NCBI GenBank assembly: GCA_900548565.1
Contig: URKV01000061.1
Span: 1-10,547 of the forward strand
Length of the DNA stretch: 10,547 bases
Direction: 5' to 3'
Source: an uncultured Collinsella sp.
Lineage (GTDB): Bacteria; Actinomycetota; Coriobacteriia; Coriobacteriales; Coriobacteriaceae
Shown here: positions 6,140 to 10,547 of the stretch, piece by piece
Layout: each line of letters begins with the position of its first letter
Position numbering within the stretch: the first letter of the stretch is position 1
Notes under the pieces: generated by a model
The model's input: the letters and a program-made list of their open reading frames with translations, nothing else
What the model was told of the DNA's origin: nothing
The model's database searches: none
Program-made: the position numbers and the translations under genes

Positions 6140-7417
6140 ATGAAGACGATGAATACCGAGCTGTTTGATATCAAGATTCGCGCCGTCGAGGGTGGCGTTA
6201 CGGCTGCGGCTGGTTTTAAAGCTGCGGGCATCCACGCTGGGTTCCGCAAGAACCCCGAGCGTCTGGATTACGCGCTCGTCGTGCCCGATAAACCCTGTCC
6301 CGGTGCCGGCGTGTTTACCACCAATCGCTTTTGCGCGGCGCCCGTGCAGGTGAGCCGTGCCAACCTGGGCGGTGCCGACAAAGGCTACGGTATCATCGCC
6401 GGCGTTTCGGTCAACTCTGGCAATGCCAACGCCGCCACGGGTGAGACCGGCCTTGCATGCGCGCGCGAGACGTGCAACATCGCATCGCAGGTCATCGGCT
6501 GCGAGCCCCAGCAGATTCTGGTTGCCTCCACGGGTGTGATTGGCCAGATTCTGCCGATCGACACGTTTGAGACCGCCATTCCTGCTGCCTACGAGGCGCT
6601 CTTCGCCCACGGTGGCGCCGATGCCGCTCGTGCCATCATGACGACCGACACGCACTCCAAGGAGTACGCCGTGTCCTATGTCAGCGAGGCTGCGGGTCAT
6701 GCGGGCAATGTCTATACGGTAGGCGGAATGTGCAAGGGCTCGGGCATGATTATGCCCAATATGGCCACCATGATCTCGGTCATTACTACCGATGCCCCCG
6801 TCGAGCCGGCGGCGCTTCACGCCCTGTTGCTCTCGACCGTTAAGCAGACCTTCAATAAGGTGACGGTCGATTCCGATACCTCGACCAACGACACCTGTAT
6901 CATGCTTGCCTCTGGCGCTGCTGCTGCAGATGCCGAGGCTATCGTCGAGGGCACTGACGCCTTTGACGAGTTGGCCTTTGCCGTGCACGAGGTGTGCGAG
7001 AGCCTGGCGCGCAACATCGCGGCCGATGGCGAGGGTGCTTCAAAGCTCGTGACGGTTAACATTACCGGCGCCGCCAACGACGAGGAAGCCGATATCGCCG
7101 CCCGTGCCGTCGCCAACTCGCCGCTCGTCAAGACCTGCATCGCCGGCCACGACTGCAACTGGGGCCGCGTTGCCATGGCGCTCGGCAAGTGCGGCGTGAA
7201 GTTTAATCAGGAAGACGTTTCCATCGACATGATGGGCATGCCCGTCTGCCGCGATGGTCTGACCGTTCCCTTTGACGAGGACGAGGCTCTGCGACGTTTT
7301 GAGGCGCCCGAGATCGTGATCTCGGCCGACCTGGGCGCAGGCGACGCGGCAACGACCGTGTGGACCTGCGACCTCACGCATGAGTACATCTCCATCAACG
7401 GCGACTACCGTTCCTAG
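6140..7417 (+). CDS. argJ: Bifunctional glutamate N-acetyltransferase / ornithine acetyltransferase
   Basis: ArgJ moves the acetyl group from N-acetylornithine to glutamate, releasing ornithine and recycling acetylglutamate. Bifunctional members also make acetylglutamate from acetyl-CoA. It is an Ntn-type protein made as a precursor that cleaves itself before a threonine nucleophile, here Thr210 in KGSGMIMPNMATM (199-211). Other family blocks are NSGNANAATG (92-101), ASTGVIG (129-135), TVDSDTSTNDT (242-252), the HDCNWGRV motif (337-344) and the C-terminal YISINGDYRS (416-425). Length (425) is slightly above the usual 390-410. AAGGAG (6132-6137) is only 2 bases from ATG 6140 but 11 from an in-frame ATG at 6149, so the true start is uncertain by three codons; a stop at 6131 rules out anything earlier. 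Whether it is bifunctional cannot be read from sequence alone. Confidence 0.95.
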   Translation: MKTMNTELFDIKIRAVEGGVTAAAGFKAAGIHAGFRKNPERLDYALVVPDKPCPGAGVFTTNRFCAAPVQVSRANLGGADKGYGIIAGVSVNSGNANAATGETGLACARETCNIASQVIGCEPQQILVASTGVIGQILPIDTFETAIPAAYEALFAHGGADAARAIMTTDTHSKEYAVSYVSEAAGHAGNVYTVGGMCKGSGMIMPNMATMISVITTDAPVEPAALHALLLSTVKQTFNKVTVDSDTSTNDTCIMLASGAAAADAEAIVEGTDAFDELAFAVHEVCESLARNIAADGEGASKLVTVNITGAANDEEADIAARAVANSPLVKTCIAGHDCNWGRVAMALGKCGVKFNQEDVSIDMMGMPVCRDGLTVPFDEDEALRRFEAPEIVISADLGAGDAATTVWTCDLTHEYISINGDYRS

Positions 7418-7498
7418 ATTCCAGGCACGCTGCGCATCTTGCCGCGATTGCGGACAGCGGAGCACGGCGCGATAACGATACGAAAGACGAGGCAGATT

Positions 7499-8479
7499 AT
7501 GAAATTCGCACGCGATTGTCGTTCGAGCGAATCCAACGAAGCAACCGCGCAGCTGCTGTTCGAGGCGCTGCCGTGGATTAAGAACCTGACCGGCAAGACG
7601 GTTGTTATCAAATATGGCGGAGCCGCCATGGTTGATGAGCAGCTGCGCCGCGACGTGATGAGCGACATCGTTTTGCTCAAGATCATCGGTATGCGCCCCG
7701 TCATCGTGCACGGCGGCGGCAAGGCCATCAACGAGGCACTGAGCCATTACGATATTCCCATCGAGTTTAAGAACGGCCAGCGCGTGACCACGCCGGCGAC
7801 TATGGATATCGTGCGCGAGGTGCTGGGCGGCAAGGTTAACCAGGAGCTGGTTGCTGCCATCAACCACCACGGCAACCTGGCCGTGGGCGTGTCGGGCAGC
7901 GATGCCGGCACGCTCATCGCCGAGCCGCTCGACCCCGAGCTCGGTCGCGTGGGCAAAGTGACGCACGTCAACACCGACTATATCGAGCGCTTACTCGATA
8001 GCGAGTACATCCCCGTCATCGCTACCGTCGCGGCGGGGGAGGACGGTGGTTTCTTCAACATCAACGCCGACACCGCCGCCGGTGCCGTTGCCGCGGCGCT
8101 CCACGCGCACAAGGCGATCTTTTTGACCGATGTCGATGGCCTGTACAAGGACTTTAGCGACAAGGACTCGCTTATCTCCAATCTAACGCTCGACGAGGTT
8201 AACGAAATGCTCTACGGCGGCGAGGTCGATAAGGGCATGATTCCCAAGCTGCGTGCGGCCGTCGATGCGCTTACCGGCGGCGTATTTCGTGCCCACATCA
8301 TTAACGGTACTACGCCGCATTCGCTGCTCCTGGAGCTGCTGACCGATGCCGGCGTCGGCACCGTGATCCATTCCACCGAGACGGCTTACGAGTTCGATAC
8401 GCATCCGCATCCGCTTTCGACGTTTGCTGCGCGTCTGACCGAAAACCTTGACGAGGTCGAGAAGCTTCAGACGGTCTAG
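7499..8479 (+). CDS. argB: Acetylglutamate kinase, probably arginine-inhibited
   Basis: ArgB phosphorylates N-acetylglutamate with ATP, the usual control point when ArgJ recycles acetyl groups. The start at 7499 has GAGG (7489-7492) 6 bases upstream; a longer in-frame reading from 7439 has no family match in its extra residues. The 326-residue product shows VIKYGGAAM (36-44), IVHGGGKAI (69-77), the NINADTAAGAVAAAL block (187-201), LTDVDGLY (209-216) and KGMIPKLRAAVDAL (245-258). The N-terminal helix ATAQLLFEALPWIKNL (15-30) resembles the interlacing helix of hexameric, arginine-sensitive kinases; HSLLLELLTDAGVGTVI (274-290) is the usual family end. About 34 further residues (293-326), acidic and without a known motif, extend past it. 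Feedback inhibition by arginine is inferred. Confidence 0.95.
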   Translation: MKFARDCRSSESNEATAQLLFEALPWIKNLTGKTVVIKYGGAAMVDEQLRRDVMSDIVLLKIIGMRPVIVHGGGKAINEALSHYDIPIEFKNGQRVTTPATMDIVREVLGGKVNQELVAAINHHGNLAVGVSGSDAGTLIAEPLDPELGRVGKVTHVNTDYIERLLDSEYIPVIATVAAGEDGGFFNINADTAAGAVAAALHAHKAIFLTDVDGLYKDFSDKDSLISNLTLDEVNEMLYGGEVDKGMIPKLRAAVDALTGGVFRAHIINGTTPHSLLLELLTDAGVGTVIHSTETAYEFDTHPHPLSTFAARLTENLDEVEKLQTV

Positions 8480-8548
8480 CTGACCCGCAGCCGCCCCATT
8501 CCTGCACCCATAGCTCCGCGCCGTCTGGCGCCCAACGAAAGGCATCCC

Positions 8549-9832
8549 ATGTCACTTGCAGCTCAGCAATCGCTTGAATCCCATTACGTTATGCATACCT
8601 TTGGCCGCTTTCCGGTCGAGTTTGTCGAGGGTCACGGCATGAAGCTCACCGGCGACGATGGCCGTGAGTACCTCGACTTTCTTGCCGGCATCGGCGTGTG
8701 CAGCCTAGGTCATGGCGACCCGGCTGTGCTCTCGGCGCTCGAGGCACAGACCAAAAAGCTCATGCATGTCTCCAATTACTTCTACATCGAGCAGCGCGGA
8801 CAGGTCGCGGCGCTGCTGTCCAAGCTTGCTAACGACGACGTAGATGGTGCGCGCGTGCTTGCCGATGCCATTGTCGCCGGCGATGAGACCACGGCAGCTG
8901 CTCTTGGTGCCCCGGCTGCGGATGAGCAGGTTTGGGAGACCTTCTTTGCCAACTCTGGCGCCGAGTCCAACGAGGGCTCGATGAAGCTCGCGCGCCTGTA
9001 CGCCAAGCGTGCCGGTAATGGCGGCAACACCATCGTGTGCATGCGCGGCGGCTTCCACGGCCGTACGCTCGAGACCATTGCCGCTACCATGCAGGATTGG
9101 CTGCAGGACAGCTTCCGCCCGCTGCCGGGTGGCTTTGTGGCCTGCACGCCCAACGATGTGGACGAGCTGCGTGCGATCTTTAAGCAGCTGGGGAGCGAGA
9201 TTTGTGCCGTGATGCTCGAGCCGATCCAGGGTGAGAGTGGTGTGCACCCCATGACCGAGGAGTTTATGGCGGCAGCGCGCGACCTGGCACACGAAGTGGG
9301 AGCCGTGCTTATCGCCGACGAGGTCCAGTGCGGCATCTTCCGCTCCGGCAAGCCGTTTGCATTCCAAACCTATGGCGTGGAGCCCGACATCATGAGCCTT
9401 GCCAAGGGCATTGCCGATGGCGTGCCCATGGGTGCCGTCGTGGCAAAGAAGGAGATTGCCGACGTGTTTAAGCCGGGCGACCACGGCTCGACCTTTGGCG
9501 GTAGCTGCTTGGCCGTCGCGGCGTGCGCCGCGACGCTCTCCGCGCTTGTGCGCGGCGATTATGCCGACCATGCTGCCAAGGTGGGTGCCTATATGGAGGC
9601 AAAGCTCGCCAAGCTGCCGCACGTGACCGAGGTACGTGGTCGCGGCTTGATGCTCGGCTGTGATTTGGATGATGCCGCGGGCGACGCGCATGATGTTGTT
9701 GCCCGCGCGCTGGCCGCCGGTGCCGTGATCAACGCTACGGGTGCGCATACGCTGCGTTTCCTGCCGCCGCTCGTCTGCGAGGAAGCCGACGTGGACAGCC
9801 TGATCGAGATCCTGTCGGGCGTCTTGGGCTAA
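8549..9832 (+). CDS. argD: Acetylornithine aminotransferase
   Basis: ArgD is a cytosolic class III PLP aminotransferase that converts acetylglutamate semialdehyde and glutamate to acetylornithine and 2-oxoglutarate. Motifs in order: LDFLAGIGVCSLGH (42-55), FFANSGAESNE (132-142), GGFHGRTLET (167-176), LEPIQGESG (223-231), IADEVQCGIFRSG (255-267) with the cofactor-pairing Asp257, SLAKGIADGVPMGA (283-296) with the PLP lysine Lys286, and GSTFGG (313-318). At 427 residues it is some 25-30 longer than usual; the extra length is a loop at about 95-128 (residues after SKLA to VWETFF), rich in Ala, Asp and Glu. GAAAGG (8537-8542) sits 6 bases before ATG. Related enzymes can also act on succinyl-diaminopimelate or GABA, but the operon fixes the arginine role. 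Confidence 0.94.
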   Translation: MSLAAQQSLESHYVMHTFGRFPVEFVEGHGMKLTGDDGREYLDFLAGIGVCSLGHGDPAVLSALEAQTKKLMHVSNYFYIEQRGQVAALLSKLANDDVDGARVLADAIVAGDETTAAALGAPAADEQVWETFFANSGAESNEGSMKLARLYAKRAGNGGNTIVCMRGGFHGRTLETIAATMQDWLQDSFRPLPGGFVACTPNDVDELRAIFKQLGSEICAVMLEPIQGESGVHPMTEEFMAAARDLAHEVGAVLIADEVQCGIFRSGKPFAFQTYGVEPDIMSLAKGIADGVPMGAVVAKKEIADVFKPGDHGSTFGGSCLAVAACAATLSALVRGDYADHAAKVGAYMEAKLAKLPHVTEVRGRGLMLGCDLDDAAGDAHDVVARALAAGAVINATGAHTLRFLPPLVCEEADVDSLIEILSGVLG

Positions 9833-9857
9833 CGCGGCGCAATAACTCAATTTGGAC

Positions 9858-9920
9858 CGGGTTCCGGACTGCGGACGTGCCCTATGCGGCATGATTCAGC
9901 GGTCTGGAGCCCGTTTTGTT
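9858..9920 (+). terminator. Rho-independent terminator of argCJBD
   Basis: CGGGTTCCGGAC (9858-9869) pairs with GTCTGGAGCCCG (9902-9913) over 12 bp with two G-U pairs, followed by TTTTGTT (9914-9920). The long loop can fold further (GTGCC with GGCAT). It begins 25 bases after the argD stop, so the operon ends at argD. Confidence 0.85.
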
Positions 9921-9945
9921 ATCGATTTACCATGGCTGGGATAGG

Positions 9946-10168
9946 CCGTGTGCAAAAAGTGGCAAATATGAGTACGGGCACTAACTTCGTAACATATAAA
10001 TTAGGCGTTTTTAGATGAGTGGGCCACATATGTCCAGTTTTGTAGCAACTAAATTGGCTTAACTGGACTATCAGTCGTCGTTCTAATGTCGGATTTACCT
10101 TTTATGACTTCGAAAACGCTGCTACCAAAAAGGTGGCAGTACTCATATTTGGCATTTTTTGCACACGG
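9946..10168. repeat. 223-bp AT-rich element with 30-bp terminal inverted repeats
   Basis: The left end (9946-9975, beginning CCGTGTGCAAAAA and ending CAAATATGAGTAC) and right end (10139-10168) are reverse complements with only two mismatches in 30 bases. The interior is clearly AT-richer than the coding DNA around it. It contains a second inverted pair, GTCCAGTT (10032-10039) with AACTGGAC (10061-10068), and a 6-bp hairpin GCTACC/GGTGGC (10121-10137). No credible gene lies inside and I see no target-site duplication. It could be a non-autonomous, MITE-like element, a structured RNA, or a pair of protein sites. No transposase is present in the window. Confidence 0.7.
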
Positions 10169-10271
10169 GTATTCGCCAAGGGTCCATTTCGCCGCCCGCT
10201 CTCGCTTCGGGCCTACGGCTCTCGCGTGCTGCGCTGGAAAACGCTTCGCGTTTCCTCAGCTCCGCACCCTG

Positions 10272-10288
10272 GCGGGTTCGAATCCCTC
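10272..10288 (+). other. tRNA T-arm-like motif, copy 1
   Basis: GCGGGTTCGAATCCCTC has the TTCGAAT T-loop between near-complementary 5-base arms (one mismatch). No matching acceptor stem, anticodon arm or CCA surrounds it, so this is a remnant or mimic, not a tRNA gene. An identical copy lies at 10459-10475. Confidence 0.5.
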
Positions 10289-10300
10289 TGCACGGGGCCC

Positions 10301-10334
10301 AAAAAGGAAAGGCCCCCATCGCTGGGAGCCTTTT
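10301..10334 (-). terminator. Terminator behind the tRNA fragment, copy 1
   Basis: Read on the - strand, GGCTCCCA and TGGGGGCC form an 8-bp stem (one G-U) around a GCGA tetraloop (10311-10330), followed by TTTCCTTTTT (10310 down to 10301). On the + strand the same hairpin is followed by TTTT but carries a C-A mismatch, so the - strand is the better fit. It would terminate a tRNA read leftwards from the right. Confidence 0.7.
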
Positions 10335-10342
10335 CAATCAAG

Positions 10343-10360
10343 TGGTGGGCGATGAGGGAT
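10343..10360 (-). pseudogene. Detached tRNA 3' end, copy 1
   Basis: On the - strand this reads ATCCCTCATCGCCCACCA: the end of the T-loop, T-stem 3' strand CCCTC, acceptor 3' strand ATCGCCC, discriminator A and CCA. The sequence at 10361 onward (GTCCGCGTGCGG) does not continue as a tRNA, so only 18 bases survive. This is the shape left by duplication or by integration at a tRNA 3' end. Confidence 0.65.
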
Positions 10361-10458
10361 GTCCGCGTGCGGCTTCGCCGCCCGCTTTCGCTTCGTCGCT
10401 TCGCTCCTCGCGTGCTGCGCTGGAAAACGCTTACGCGTTTCCTCAGCTCCGCACCCTT

Positions 10459-10475
10459 GCGGGTTCGAATCCCTC
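10459..10475 (+). other. tRNA T-arm-like motif, copy 2
   Basis: This is identical to the motif at 10272-10288 and is preceded here by a better hairpin, CCGCA/TGCGG around CCCT. No complete tRNA fold was found around it on the + strand. Confidence 0.5.
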
Positions 10476-10487
10476 TGCACGGGGCCC

Positions 10488-10521
10488 AAAAAGGAAAGGC
10501 CCCCATCGCTGGGAGCCTTTT
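10488..10521 (-). terminator. Terminator behind the tRNA 3' end, copy 2
   Basis: This is an exact copy of the hairpin at 10301-10334, with the stem at 10498-10517 and the - strand T-tract at 10497-10488. It sits 8 or more bases beyond the tRNA CCA end, where a tRNA terminator is expected. Confidence 0.75.
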
Positions 10522-10529
10522 CAATCAAG

Positions 10530-10547
10530 TGGTGGGCGATGAGGGAT
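10530..10547 (-). tRNA. Partial tRNA gene, 3' end only, cut by the window edge
   Basis: On the - strand the window enters through ATCCCTCATCGCCCACCA, a tRNA 3' end with encoded CCA. The acceptor strand ATCGCCC implies a 5' end GGGCGAT, which fits many bacterial tRNA-Val genes; that identity is a guess. The rest of the gene would lie beyond 10547. If the following bases are not TCGAACC, this copy is also only a fragment. Confidence 0.55.

Larger units (their letters stand above)
10188..10360. repeat. Tandem tRNA-end repeat, copy 1
   Basis: This 173-base unit recurs at 10374-10547. Bases 10272-10360 are identical to the second copy; the 5' part differs at about nine positions and one inserted base. 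In order it contains TTCGCCGCCCGCT, an imperfect hairpin GGAAAACGC/GCGTTTCC, a T-arm-like GCGGGTTCGAATCCCTC (10272-10288), a terminator hairpin (10301-10334), and a tRNA 3' end on the - strand (10343-10360). Out-of-frame reading of these repeats gives open frames with repeated peptide text, which I regard as spurious. Confidence 0.85.
10374..10547. repeat. Tandem tRNA-end repeat, copy 2
   Basis: This is the second copy of the unit at 10188-10360, at a spacing of 186 bases at its 5' end and 187 at its 3' end. It differs by a variable stretch (around 10396-10407), one inserted A in the hairpin (CGCTTACGCG), and T for G just before the T-arm-like motif. It runs into the window edge, so its true right boundary is unknown. 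Confidence 0.85.

Noticed and set aside
5771..6988. 405-codon - strand open frame opposite argC and argJ
   Set aside because: Both + strand genes carry complete catalytic motifs, and the antisense product has no recognisable domain.
7439..7498. Longer argB start adding 20 residues
   Set aside because: The extra residues match nothing in the family and the start has no ribosome binding site, whereas ATG 7499 is preceded by GAGG at 6 bases.
9946..10168. Complete insertion sequence
   Set aside because: The interior is about 160 bases, has no transposase reading frame, and no target-site duplication is visible.
10159..10542. Open frame across the tandem repeats encoding a repeated peptide
   Set aside because: The peptide is translated from hairpins, terminators and a T-arm-like motif; strings such as GSNPSARGP are typical of false genes called over tRNA 3' ends.
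10188..10547. CRISPR array
   Set aside because: There are only two units, of about 174 bases each, with no short regular repeats and spacers, and no cas genes.

Overview
The window is ordinary, compact, GC-rich bacterial chromosome. It carries two metabolic operons on the + strand, followed by a gene-poor, repeat-rich 3' end. Three things suggest a member of the Coriobacteriia, most likely Collinsella or a close relative: high GC in coding DNA, a fused two-domain EcfA ATPase, and an arginine operator with TGCAT...ATGCA arms as in actinobacterial ArgR boxes. This taxonomic call is an inference from style and was not tested by a search.

Positions 1-231 hold no convincing gene, only a small palindrome and a GC-rich hairpin. 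A probable extended -10 promoter (232-259) leads straight into an FMN riboswitch (about 265-454) whose P3 arm is unusually long. The aptamer ends within a few bases of the Shine-Dalgarno of the first gene, so control is probably translational. The flavin operon then runs ribU (riboflavin S component), a fused EcfA1-EcfA2 ATPase, ecfT, and two tandem paralogous FMN-binding split-barrel proteins of the pyridoxamine 5'-phosphate oxidase family. The first three genes overlap by 4 and 1 bases. The operon closes at a long hairpin (4722-4779). Together these genes would import riboflavin under FMN feedback, with two likely flavin-binding proteins made in the same transcript.

The arginine operon follows: argC, argJ, argB, argD (4944-9832). 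It is preceded by two ArgR-type boxes exactly 21 bp apart and closed by a clear Rho-independent terminator (9858-9920). The four products convert acetylglutamate to ornithine: ArgB phosphorylates it, ArgC reduces it, ArgD transaminates it, and ArgJ recycles the acetyl group. ArgB has the N-terminal helix typical of arginine-inhibited kinases, so repression and feedback inhibition are both expected. argF, argG, argH and argR are not in the window.

The last 715 bases (9833-10547) hold no credible protein gene. They contain the arg terminator, a 223-bp AT-rich element bounded by 30-bp inverted repeats with two mismatches, and two tandem copies of a ~174-bp unit at 186-187 bp spacing. Each unit contains a tRNA T-arm-like motif on the + strand and a terminator hairpin. 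Each ends in an 18-base sequence that, read on the - strand, is the 3' end of a tRNA including CCA. The second copy runs into the window edge, so an intact - strand tRNA probably lies just beyond. I found no clearly new multi-gene system. The points most worth checking are the expanded riboswitch, the flavoproteins under its control, the inverted-repeat element, and the tRNA-end repeats.
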